Assembly (NCBI GenBank): GCA_046262015.1
Contig: JBHENN010000055.1
Span: 1 to 14,929, forward strand
Length of the DNA: 14,929 nucleotides
Direction: 5' to 3'
Source of the DNA: JBHENN01 sp046262015
GTDB taxonomy: Bacteria > Actinomycetota > CADDZG01 > WHSQ01
Shown in pieces: positions 6,915-13,486 of the stretch (within the stretch, counting starts at the first letter, position 1; each line of letters opens with the position of its first letter). The position numbers and the translations under genes were made by a program. The notes under the pieces were generated by a model. It saw only the letters and a list, made by a program, of their open reading frames with translations, did no database searches and was not told where the DNA came from.

Positions 6915-7751
6915 CTGTCCCGCGCGCCGTCGTTGCTCGAGACGGTCGAAGGAAGGTTGCGCGCCGCAGGGATCGAGAGCGCACCCGCCGAGGCTCGCTG
7001 GATCGTCGAGGTGGCCATGGGGACCTCATCGTCGCGGTGGACCGACAAGGACACACCGAGCGACGAGCACCGGGCGACGGCTCTCGCCTTGGCCGACCGG
7101 CGCGCCGCGGGTGAGCCGTTGCAGTACGTCACCGGCAAGGCGGGGTTCCGCCACCTCGAGCTGGCGGTCGGGCCGGGGGTGCTCGTGCCCCGGCCCGAGA
7201 CCGAGCTGGTCGCCGAGGCGGCGATGGCGCGGCTGCCGCACGCCGGCGTGCTGGTCGATGTCGGGACCGGGTGCGGCGCGATCGCCCTGGCAGTGGCCTC
7301 CGAGCGTCTCGACGCCCGGGTCCTGGCCACGGAAAGCTCGGTCGAAGCGATGACGTGGGCGCGCCGTAACCGTGCCGCGCTCGGCGCGCGCGTCGAGCTC
7401 ATCGCGTGCGACCTCGTGTCCGGCCTCCCGCCGGAGATCGCCGGCGAGGTGGACGTCGTGGTCGCGAACCTGCCCTACGTCGCGCCGGAAGAGGCGGCGA
7501 CGTTGCCGCGGGACGTGATCGGTCACGAGCCGAGGGAAGCCCTGTTCTCGCCGGGCGGTGGCCTCGCCGCGATCGAGCGGCTGGCGCGCTCCGTGCTCGA
7601 CGTGCTGCGTGCCGGAGGATGGCTCGTCCTCGAGATCGGCGCGAGCCAGGGGACGGCCGCGCGCGCCTTGCTGGAGGGCCTCGGCTACCTCGAGGTGGCG
7701 ATCGACCGCGACCTCGCGGGGCGCGATCGGATCGCACAGGCGCGCCGGTGA
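6915..7751 (+). CDS. prmC: Release factor glutamine methyltransferase (PrmC/HemK)
   Basis: This SAM-dependent enzyme methylates the GGQ glutamine of release factors. The N-terminal helical domain (about 1-75) is followed by LVPRPETELV, the SAM motif VDVGTGCGAIALA (about 114-126) and the catalytic-site motif. The last reads NLPY (185-188) rather than the usual NPPY, a conservative variant. The start is ambiguous: there is no in-frame ATG or GTG near the prfA end. CTG 6915 lies 5 nt after a G-rich stretch and gives 278 residues; TTG 6933 is a permitted alternative, giving 272 residues but with no ribosome-binding site at proper distance. The stop overlaps the tsaC start as GTGA. The prfA-prmC pairing is conserved widely. 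Confidence 0.93.
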   Translation: MSRAPSLLETVEGRLRAAGIESAPAEARWIVEVAMGTSSSRWTDKDTPSDEHRATALALADRRAAGEPLQYVTGKAGFRHLELAVGPGVLVPRPETELVAEAAMARLPHAGVLVDVGTGCGAIALAVASERLDARVLATESSVEAMTWARRNRAALGARVELIACDLVSGLPPEIAGEVDVVVANLPYVAPEEAATLPRDVIGHEPREALFSPGGGLAAIERLARSVLDVLRAGGWLVLEIGASQGTAARALLEGLGYLEVAIDRDLAGRDRIAQARR

Positions 7752-8332
7752 ACGACATCGCGCGCGCGGCCACGGCCCTGCGGCGCGGCGAGCTTGTGAT
7801 CGTGCCTACCGACACCGTGTACGGCCTCGCCGCGCTGCCAGCGCACGCCGCGGCGCTGCAACGGGTGTTCGCGGTCAAGGGCCGGCCCGCGCACCGCGCC
7901 CTACCCGTCTTGGGCGCCGGGGAAGACCAGCTCGAGGAGGTCGTGAGGTTCAACGCGGCCGCCCGCGCCCTAGGTCGCCGGTTCTGGCCGGGACCACTCA
8001 CGATGGTCCTGCCGACGCGGGCCGGTTTCGATGCCCCCCTCGGCGGTCCGCGCGACACGACCGCGGTGCGTGTCCCGCGCTCCGAGATCACGCTCGAGCT
8101 CCTGCGTGCGGTTGGTCCCCTCGCGGTGACCAGCGCGAACCGCAGCGGAGAACCGGCGGCCACCACGGCCGACGATGCGCGGCGCGCGCTTGGAGCCGAC
8201 GTGGAGCACGTGCTCGATGCCGGACCGGCAGATGGGGTCGAGTCCACGATCGTGGCGCTGACCGGCGCGCCGGAGATCCTGCGCGCCGGAGCCCTATCCG
8301 CGGACGAGGTCCTTCAGACGCTGAGCTCGTAG
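7748..8332 (+). CDS. tsaC: L-threonylcarbamoyladenylate synthase (TsaC/YrdC type)
   Basis: The enzyme makes threonylcarbamoyl-AMP from threonine, bicarbonate and ATP, the first step in forming the t6A modification next to the anticodon of ANN-decoding tRNAs. GTG 7748 (GTGA overlap with prmC) gives 194 residues. Motifs are PTDTVYGL (20-27), KGRPAHRALPVL (44-55, the KxR nucleotide-binding motif), FWPGPLTMVL (79-88), RVP (108-110) and TSANRSGEP (128-136), with STIV near the end. The length shows the short TsaC form without the additional C-terminal Sua5 domain. The gene follows prmC in Mycobacterium and Bacillus as well. Its last 19 bp are shared with the reverse-strand M32 gene. Confidence 0.94.
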   Translation: MNDIARAATALRRGELVIVPTDTVYGLAALPAHAAALQRVFAVKGRPAHRALPVLGAGEDQLEEVVRFNAAARALGRRFWPGPLTMVLPTRAGFDAPLGGPRDTTAVRVPRSEITLELLRAVGPLAVTSANRSGEPAATTADDARRALGADVEHVLDAGPADGVESTIVALTGAPEILRAGALSADEVLQTLSS

Positions 8333-9813
8333 ATCTCGCCGTACTTGCGACGCAAGTGGTCCAGGAACGGGCGAGCGGTCAACGGTCCACCGATCACGTC
8401 GCGCGCGATGTCGACGGGTGAGCGTAGATAGGCATGCTGGTGGATGTTCTCCCGTAGCCAGCCCAACAGCCGCGCCGTCTCCCCCGCGCGCAGCTCTTCG
8501 GTCAGATCGCCGAGCTGTTCGACGGCTCTCTCGTAGAACGCCGCCGCGTACAGCGTGCCGATCGTGTACGTCGGGAAGTACCCGAGCGCTCCTGTGGGCC
8601 AGTGCATGTCCTGGAGGACCCCGTCACTCACGTCCGGCGGCCTGATCCCGACGTGCTTCTCCATGCCCGCGTCCCAGGCGTCGGGGAGGTCGGCGACGTC
8701 CAGCTCGTCGCGGAACAGCGCCAGCTCGAGCTCGAACCGCAGGGCCACGTGGAGGTTATAGGTGACCTCGTCTGCGGTGATGCGGATCAGCGTCCGGCGG
8801 GGATGGTTCACGCCCCGGTAGAACTCCTCCGGCACCACCGACCCGAGTTGCTGAGGGAACCTCTCCTTCAGGTGCGGCAGGATGAAATCGCAGAACGGGC
8901 GGCTCCTGCCGACGTGGTTCTCCCACAGGCGCGATTGGGACTCGTGCAGACCGAGTGAGGCGACATGTCCCGCGGGGAGGTCGAGCAGCCGCTCGGGGAT
9001 GCCTTGCTCGTAGAGCGCGTGCCCGGTCTCGTGCAACGCGGCATAGATGGACCCACATATGGCGTTCGGCGTGAGCTTCGTCGTCTGGCGGACGTCGCCG
9101 GCGCCAACGGTCATCGTGAACGGATGCGGTGACAGGTCGAGCCGGCCCCCCGACTTGTCGAACCCGACATGCTCGACGAGCCACTGGCAGAAGGCTTCCT
9201 GCTGGTCCGGGTCGTAGGTCTCCGAGAGGAACTCCGGCGGCTCGCCGACCGCGGCCAGGATCTTCTCGGTCAGGGGGACCAGACCGTGCACGAGCTCGGC
9301 GAAGAGCGATTCCACGTTGGCGGCGGTCACGTCGGGCGCGTACATGTCCAGGAGCGCGTCGTAGCGCTCCCCGGCCCATCCGATCGCGTCGGCTTCCTGC
9401 TTCTTGAGCTCGACCATGCGTTCGAGATGGGGCTGCAGGATCGAGAAGTCCGCGGCGGGACGGGCCTCGAGCCACGCCGCGTAGGCGAGGCCGCGCAGCT
9501 CGCCGAGCTCGCGCACCAGGGCAGCGGGCACCTTCGTGGCGATCGAGTAGTTCCGGCGCAGTACGCGTACGCTCGCGGACTCATCGGGACCGAGGGCGGT
9601 CGCCGCCTCGAGCCGGTCGAGCAGGCGTCCGATCTCCGGGTCCGTGAGCCGCTGGTGGTAGAGGCTCTCGAGCGTCCCGATCGCCCGGGACCGGGCCGCG
9701 GACCCCTTCGCGGGCATGGAGACTGCCTGGTCGTACTCCATGAGACCGATCGCATGGCCGAGGTCGGTGAGCTCCTTGAGCCGCGGCAACAGCGCGTCCC
9801 ATGCGTCGTCCAT
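8314..9813 (-). CDS. M32 family metallocarboxypeptidase (carboxypeptidase Taq type)
   Basis: This zinc metallopeptidase removes C-terminal amino acids from peptides and is probably cytoplasmic, since no signal peptide is visible. Starting at ATG 9813 it has 499 residues, the usual family length; an upstream ATG would add 15 residues but lacks the GGGGAGGA ribosome-binding site seen just before 9813. The zinc motif HETGH is at 261-265 and the third ligand is E291 in LHESQSRLWEN. Other M32 signatures are SPHPFT (228-233), DVRQTTK, and GVLQDMHW near the C-terminus. It is the only gene on the reverse strand, sits inside an otherwise conserved forward cluster, and ends tail-to-tail inside tsaC. 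Confidence 0.95.
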   Translation of the reverse strand: MDDAWDALLPRLKELTDLGHAIGLMEYDQAVSMPAKGSAARSRAIGTLESLYHQRLTDPEIGRLLDRLEAATALGPDESASVRVLRRNYSIATKVPAALVRELGELRGLAYAAWLEARPAADFSILQPHLERMVELKKQEADAIGWAGERYDALLDMYAPDVTAANVESLFAELVHGLVPLTEKILAAVGEPPEFLSETYDPDQQEAFCQWLVEHVGFDKSGGRLDLSPHPFTMTVGAGDVRQTTKLTPNAICGSIYAALHETGHALYEQGIPERLLDLPAGHVASLGLHESQSRLWENHVGRSRPFCDFILPHLKERFPQQLGSVVPEEFYRGVNHPRRTLIRITADEVTYNLHVALRFELELALFRDELDVADLPDAWDAGMEKHVGIRPPDVSDGVLQDMHWPTGALGYFPTYTIGTLYAAAFYERAVEQLGDLTEELRAGETARLLGWLRENIHQHAYLRSPVDIARDVIGGPLTARPFLDHLRRKYGEIYELSV

Positions 9814-9896
9814 CGATCCTCCCCGATCGTCGGTAGGGCACCCTAACAACGACAGCAACGCCGGCCCTCCCCGGCCCGCCGTGGCACAGTCGCCGG
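9814..9896. promoter_or_regulatory. Divergent intergenic region with TAGGGCACCCTA palindrome
   Basis: These 83 bp separate the divergent M32 and phosphatase genes and must hold promoters for both unless the phosphatase is reached from elsewhere. A perfect 5-bp inverted repeat with 2-nt spacer, TAGGGCACCCTA, lies at 9834-9845, about 20 bp from the M32 start and 50 bp from the phosphatase start, a position fit for an operator. I see no convincing -35/-10 pair on either strand, and no clear ribosome-binding site before the phosphatase ATG. The regulator is unknown. Confidence 0.35.
9817..9824 (-). promoter_or_regulatory. Ribosome-binding site of the M32 peptidase
   Basis: Read on the reverse strand this is GGGGAGGA, with the GGAG core 5 nt from ATG 9813. 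It decides for the inner start MDDAWDAL over the ATG 45 nt upstream. It lies in the loop of a short 5-bp inverted repeat (CGATC/GATCG, 9814-9829). Confidence 0.7.
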
Positions 9897-10481
9897 ATGG
9901 AGCTGCTGGTCGTGTGCACGGGCAACATCTGTCGCTCGCCGACGGCCGAGGGGTTGATCCGCCGGGGCGTCGCGGCGCGGGGCTGCCGCGGGGTCGAGGT
10001 CGGCTCGGCGGGGACGTGGGCGAGCGCCGGCGAGAGAGCGACCGCGGCCGCCCGCGCGGTCGCCGCCGCCCGCGGCGTCGACATCTCCGCTCACCGCGCG
10101 CGCCCCCTGGAGCCGGGTCTGCTGGTCGCCGCCGACCTCGTCCTCGCGATGACCAGCGTCCACCGGCGCGAGATCCTCGCGCTCGCGCCCGATGTCGACG
10201 CCAAGCTGGTCCTGATGAAAGAGCTGGCAGAGCTGGGCGCGCCGGGGGGACACCCCGCGGAGGAGGGGCAGAGCGCGTTGGAGGGTCTCGAGAAGGTGCT
10301 CAGGGCGCACCGGCCGCGCTGGCGGCGAGCCCTCGACCTGGACGATCCGATGGGGATGCCCTACCAGGTGTACGAGCGCTGCTTCGACGAGATCGAGCGT
10401 GCGGTCGACGCGCTGCTGGACCTGATCTGCCCACGTGGTTCCGGGCCGGCGAGGACCCGGTCGATAGGATGCGATCCGTGA
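9897..10481 (+). CDS. Low-molecular-weight phosphatase (Tyr-type P-loop)
   Basis: This cysteine phosphatase acts on phosphoproteins in the cytoplasm. The 194 residues begin with the phosphate-binding loop CTGNICRSP: nucleophile C7, R13, S14. The general-acid DP motif is DLDDPMG, with D150 before P151. Position 11 is Ile; in the Bacillus protein-arginine phosphatase YwlE the matching residue is Thr and determines phosphoarginine selectivity, so tyrosine phosphatase activity is favoured here. It is longer than the typical 150 or so residues because of an extra segment around 113-145 and a C-terminal tail from 178. In Bacillus the homologue also precedes rpiB, so the neighbourhood is ancient. 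The stop overlaps rpiB as GTGA if rpiB starts at 10478. Confidence 0.9.
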   Translation: MELLVVCTGNICRSPTAEGLIRRGVAARGCRGVEVGSAGTWASAGERATAAARAVAAARGVDISAHRARPLEPGLLVAADLVLAMTSVHRREILALAPDVDAKLVLMKELAELGAPGGHPAEEGQSALEGLEKVLRAHRPRWRRALDLDDPMGMPYQVYERCFDEIERAVDALLDLICPRGSGPARTRSIGCDP

Positions 10482-10948
10482 GGATCGCCGTCGGCTCGGA
10501 CCATGCCGGGTTCGCTCTCAAGCGCGCGATCGCCGAGCATCTCGCCGAACGGGGGCACGCGGTGGTGGATCTGGGGACCGACTCCGAGGATCCGGTCGAC
10601 TATCCGTCCTTCTGCGCCGCGGTGGGGCGCGCCGTGGTGCGGGGAGAGGCCGACCGGGGCATCGTGATGGGAGGGAGCGGACAAGGCGAGGCGATCGCGG
10701 CCAACAAGGTTCACGGCGTGCGGGCGGCGCTCTGTCTGGACGAGCACACGGCCCGGCTGGCGCGCGAGCACAACGACGCCAACGTGCTGTCCCTCGGCGG
10801 CCGGATAGTGGCGGAGACATTCGCACGGTCGATCGTCGACGTCTTCCTCGCCACGTCGTGGGAGGGGGGTCGCCACGCGGGGCGGGTAGAGCAGATCCAT
10901 GCCATAGAGGAAGAAGAGTGTGGAGGGATGGAGGCGGAGGATGAGTAA
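10478..10948 (+). CDS. rpiB: Ribose-5-phosphate isomerase B, Glu-type active site
   Basis: RpiB interconverts ribose 5-phosphate and ribulose 5-phosphate in the pentose phosphate pathway, connecting functionally to the transaldolase 8 kb upstream. GTG 10478 gives 156 residues and the canonical start (V/M)RIAVGSDHAGF; ATG 10469 would add three residues and is a possible alternative. The active-site loop is GGSGQGEAIAANK (65-77): the cysteine used as base in E. coli RpiB is absent, and E71 aligns with the catalytic glutamate of the Mycobacterium tuberculosis type. REHNDANVLSLGGR follows. The last 8 bp overlap glyA. The acidic C-terminal tail (EEEECGGMEAEDE) reflects the overlap region and may not be functional. 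Confidence 0.93.
   Translation: MRIAVGSDHAGFALKRAIAEHLAERGHAVVDLGTDSEDPVDYPSFCAAVGRAVVRGEADRGIVMGGSGQGEAIAANKVHGVRAALCLDEHTARLAREHNDANVLSLGGRIVAETFARSIVDVFLATSWEGGRHAGRVEQIHAIEEEECGGMEAEDE
10930..10934 (+). promoter_or_regulatory. Ribosome-binding site fixing the glyA start
   Basis: GGAGG lies 6 nt before ATG 10941, inside the end of rpiB. It favours this ATG over the in-frame GTG 10920, which would add seven residues not typical of serine hydroxymethyltransferase. Confidence 0.65.
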
Positions 10949-12206
10949 CCCCGGCTGGGCCGACTGGGCGGCGGTCGAGAAGGTCGACCCGGAAGCAGCG
11001 GAGGCGATCCTGGCCGAGGTGCGCCGGGAGAACTCGAAGATCGAGCTGATCGCGTCCGAGAACTTCTCTTCTCCTGCCGTCCTGGCAGCGCTCGGCACGC
11101 CGCTCACGAACAAGTACGCCGAGGGCTACCCCGGCAAGCGTTACTACGGCGGGTGCGAGCACGTCGACGTGGTCGAGAACCTGGCGATCGAACGAGCCAG
11201 GACGCTGTTCGGGGCGGAGCACGTCAACGTGCAGCCGCACGCAGGGGCGTCGGCGAACCTGGCCGCCTACTTCGCCTTCCTCGAGCCGGGCGACACTTTC
11301 ATGGGCATGGAGCTCGCCCATGGAGGCCATCTGACACACGGCTCACACGTCAACTTCACCGGGAAGATGTTCAAGATCGTCTCCTACGGAGTGGGCGAGG
11401 AGGACGAGCTCATCGACTACGACCAGATCCGCGACATCGCCCTGCGCGAGCGTCCCAAGATGATCGTCGCGGGGGCGACGGCGTACTCGCGCCTCTGGGA
11501 CTTCCCCGCCTTCCGAGCGATCGCCGACGAAGCCGGGGCGCTCTTCCTGGTCGACGCCGCTCACTTCATCGGTCTCGTGGCCGGTGGTGCCCACCCCAAC
11601 CCGGTGGAGCACGCCGACATCGTCACGTGCACGACCCACAAGACGCTGCGCGGGCCGCGCGGGGCGATGATCATGTGCAAGGAGGAGCATGCCAAGGCGA
11701 TCGACAAGAGCGTGTTCCCCGGGTGGCAGGGCGGGCCTTTGATGCACTCGATAGCGGCGAAGGCCGTTGCCCTGGCCGAAGCGTCGAGCGACGGTTTCCG
11801 CGCCTACGCGCACCAGGTCGTGGACAACGCGCGGGCGATGGCCGCGACGCTCACCGAGGAGGGGCTGCGCATCGTGTCTGGCGGCACCGACAACCACCTG
11901 ATGCTCGTCGACCTCCGGCCGGTTGGGCTCACCGGGAAGGAGGCGGAGGCCAGGCTCGACGACGTCGGGATCACCGTGAACAAGAACGCGATCCCGTACG
12001 ACCCCGAGAAGCCCTTCATCGCCTCGGGGATCCGACTCGGCACGCCCGCGATCACGACCTGCGGCATGAAGGAGGAGCAGGCCGCGGAGGTCGCGCGCCT
12101 GATCGTCCGCTGCCTCAAGGACGACTCCGAGACCACGAAGGACGAGCTGCGGCGCGCGGTCCACGACCTCACCGACCGGTTCCGGCCCTATCCGGACGTG
12201 GCCTGA
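10941..12206 (+). CDS. glyA: Serine hydroxymethyltransferase
   Basis: This PLP enzyme converts serine and tetrahydrofolate to glycine and methylene-tetrahydrofolate, feeding one-carbon metabolism. ATG 10941 gives 421 residues, normal for bacteria. Visible family features include ELIASENFSSPAVL (35-48), NKYAEGYPGKRYYGGCE (57-73), HGGHLTHGS (128-136), VDAAHFIGLVAGG (204-216) and the cofactor lysine K234 in TCTTHKTLRGPRG. The C-terminal part contains NAIPYDPEKPF and SGIRLGTPAITT. No glycine riboswitch or other leader is possible because the gene overlaps rpiB by 8 bp, so expression depends on the upstream promoter. The rpiB-glyA association is shared with Bacillus. Confidence 0.97.
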   Translation: MSNPGWADWAAVEKVDPEAAEAILAEVRRENSKIELIASENFSSPAVLAALGTPLTNKYAEGYPGKRYYGGCEHVDVVENLAIERARTLFGAEHVNVQPHAGASANLAAYFAFLEPGDTFMGMELAHGGHLTHGSHVNFTGKMFKIVSYGVGEEDELIDYDQIRDIALRERPKMIVAGATAYSRLWDFPAFRAIADEAGALFLVDAAHFIGLVAGGAHPNPVEHADIVTCTTHKTLRGPRGAMIMCKEEHAKAIDKSVFPGWQGGPLMHSIAAKAVALAEASSDGFRAYAHQVVDNARAMAATLTEEGLRIVSGGTDNHLMLVDLRPVGLTGKEAEARLDDVGITVNKNAIPYDPEKPFIASGIRLGTPAITTCGMKEEQAAEVARLIVRCLKDDSETTKDELRRAVHDLTDRFRPYPDVA

Positions 12207-12213
12207 CCTGCAC

Positions 12214-13329
12214 GTGAGCGCCTACGCCCTGGTCGCACTCGTCGCCGCGGCCGTGACCTTCGTCGCCACGCCCGGGGTGCGCTGGTTCATGGTCAGGGTC
12301 GGTGCGATCGACCACCCCAGTGACCGCAAGGTCCATGCCCAGCCGACCCCGACCTTGGGGGGTCTGGCCATATTCGCCGGCATCCTGGCAGCAGGAGGCG
12401 TCGCCTACCTGATGCCGGAGTTCCGGGACAACTTCACGCGGTCCTCGGAGCTCGTCGGGATCGTGGCCGGAGCCGTCGTGATATTCGCGCTCGGGGCGGT
12501 GGACGACCTCAGGGATCTGCCGGCGCCCGTGAAGCTGGCCGGTCAGGTGTTCGCGTCGGGCATCGTGTTCCTGTCGGGCGTCAAGATGGAGGTCATCGTC
12601 TTGCCCGACCAGATCGTGTCGCTCAGCGACGACGTCTCGGTGCTGGTCACGGTCGTGTGGCTGGTCGCGATGGTCAACGCAGTGAACCTTGTGGACGGCC
12701 TGGACGGGCTTGCTGCAGGGATCGTCGCCATCGCCGCCACCTCGTTCTTCGTCTTCACCTTCAACCTGGCCGGCACGGGGGCGGTTGGCACGGCCTTCTC
12801 CGCGCCCCTCATCTCGGTCATCATCGCGGGCGCCTCACTGGCGTTCCTGCGGCACAACTTCTATCCGGCGCGCATCTTCATGGGGGACTCGGGCGCGATG
12901 CTTCTGGGGCTGGTCCTCGGAGGCGCGACCGTGGTCGGGATCGGCCGGGTCCCCTACGAGGTGTCGTCGGCGGCGCCCGGGGTGAGCCGGATCTTCCTCG
13001 CCTATTTCCCCCTGCTGATCCCCCTCAGCGTGGTAGCGCTGCCGTTCCTCGATGCCCTCCTCGCCGTCATCCGGCGCGCCCGCAGGGGGCGGAGCGTGTT
13101 CCACGCCGACAAGGAGCACATCCACCACCGCTTGATGGATCTGGGGCACGGCCATCGGGCCGCGGTCCTGGTGATGTACGTGTGGTCCGCCCTCGCCGCG
13201 GGGGCGGGGCTGGCGTTCACCTTCATGGACCCCGAGGACGTGATCTTCGCGTTGCCGATCGCGATCGCCGCGATCGTCCTCTACACCCTGTTCCCGGTCC
13301 TGACCAAGGCCCTGCAGGAGCGCCTCTAG
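12214..13329 (+). CDS. wecA: Polyprenyl-phosphate N-acetylhexosamine-1-phosphate transferase (WecA/TagO type)
   Basis: This integral membrane enzyme moves a sugar-1-phosphate, most often GlcNAc-1-P from UDP-GlcNAc, onto undecaprenyl or decaprenyl phosphate, starting cell-envelope polysaccharide synthesis. GTG 12214, 7 nt after glyA, gives 371 residues with about ten membrane helices. Catalytic motifs are GAVDDLRDL (95-102, the Asp-rich loop), NLVDGLDGLAAG (158-169), FMGDSG (222-227) and the His loop HADKEHIHHRL (297-307), the last separating WecA/TagO proteins from MraY. In Mycobacterium the wecA gene also lies directly before the ATP synthase genes. No ribosome-binding site is visible, suggesting coupling to glyA translation. 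The exact sugar substrate cannot be read from sequence. Confidence 0.93.
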   Translation: MSAYALVALVAAAVTFVATPGVRWFMVRVGAIDHPSDRKVHAQPTPTLGGLAIFAGILAAGGVAYLMPEFRDNFTRSSELVGIVAGAVVIFALGAVDDLRDLPAPVKLAGQVFASGIVFLSGVKMEVIVLPDQIVSLSDDVSVLVTVVWLVAMVNAVNLVDGLDGLAAGIVAIAATSFFVFTFNLAGTGAVGTAFSAPLISVIIAGASLAFLRHNFYPARIFMGDSGAMLLGLVLGGATVVGIGRVPYEVSSAAPGVSRIFLAYFPLLIPLSVVALPFLDALLAVIRRARRGRSVFHADKEHIHHRLMDLGHGHRAAVLVMYVWSALAAGAGLAFTFMDPEDVIFALPIAIAAIVLYTLFPVLTKALQERL

Positions 13330-13338
13330 TAGACCGCC

Positions 13339-13369
13339 GGCGCTCCTTGTGAAACTTTTCACAAGCGCC
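13339..13369. repeat. Bulged inverted repeat enclosing the Rex-type operator
   Basis: GGCGC (13339-13343) and GCGCC (13365-13369) extend the 18-bp operator-like palindrome, with three unpaired bases (TCC, 13344-13346) in the left arm. As RNA it could form a 13-bp bulged hairpin just 9 nt after the wecA stop. No T-tract follows, so a classical intrinsic terminator is not supported. Confidence 0.5.
13347..13364. promoter_or_regulatory. Rex-type operator before the ATP synthase operon
   Basis: TTGTGAAACTTTTCACAA is a perfect 8-bp inverted repeat with a 2-nt centre. It matches the established consensus of the redox repressor Rex (TTGTGAA, four or so variable bases, TTCACAA), which leaves DNA when the NADH/NAD+ ratio rises. 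It overlaps the proposed -35 element of the ATP synthase promoter, the expected place for repression. It lies 123 nt before the first gene of that operon. No rex gene is in the window, so regulator identity is inferred from the site alone. Confidence 0.75.
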
Positions 13370-13385
13370 GTGGGTGGGTTAGGAT
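13358..13385 (+). promoter_or_regulatory. Predicted promoter of the ATP synthase operon
   Basis: TTCACA (13358-13363, five of six matches to TTGACA) is followed after 16 nt by TAGGAT (13380-13385, four of six matches to TATAAT). Transcription would start near 13392, leaving an untranslated leader of about 95 nt before GTG 13487. This is the only sizeable gap (157 bp) in the forward clusters, which agrees with a separate promoter. The rest of the gap shows nothing else I can name. Confidence 0.5.
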
Positions 13386-13486
13386 GACCGCCTTCCACGA
13401 CGTACGGGCTTGGGCCGGTCTCGCAGCGCGCGGGCGCGGTCCCCCGGGAAGAACGACCTCCAGAGATCGAAAGGACCTCGAGCGAC

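Noticed and set aside
9814..9829. CGATC/GATCG inverted repeat around the M32 ribosome-binding site
   Set aside because: Only five base pairs, and GATC-containing words are very frequent in this DNA; too weak to claim as a translational control hairpin.
9834..9846. DtxR/IdeR-type iron box reading of the TAGGG/CCCTA palindrome
   Set aside because: The known 19-bp iron box has a wider spacing between its TTAGG and CCTAA arms; the 2-nt spacing here does not fit.
10880..10940. Possible glycine or folate riboswitch ahead of glyA
   Set aside because: The stretch is the coding end of rpiB, which overlaps glyA by 8 bp; there is no leader in which a riboswitch could sit.
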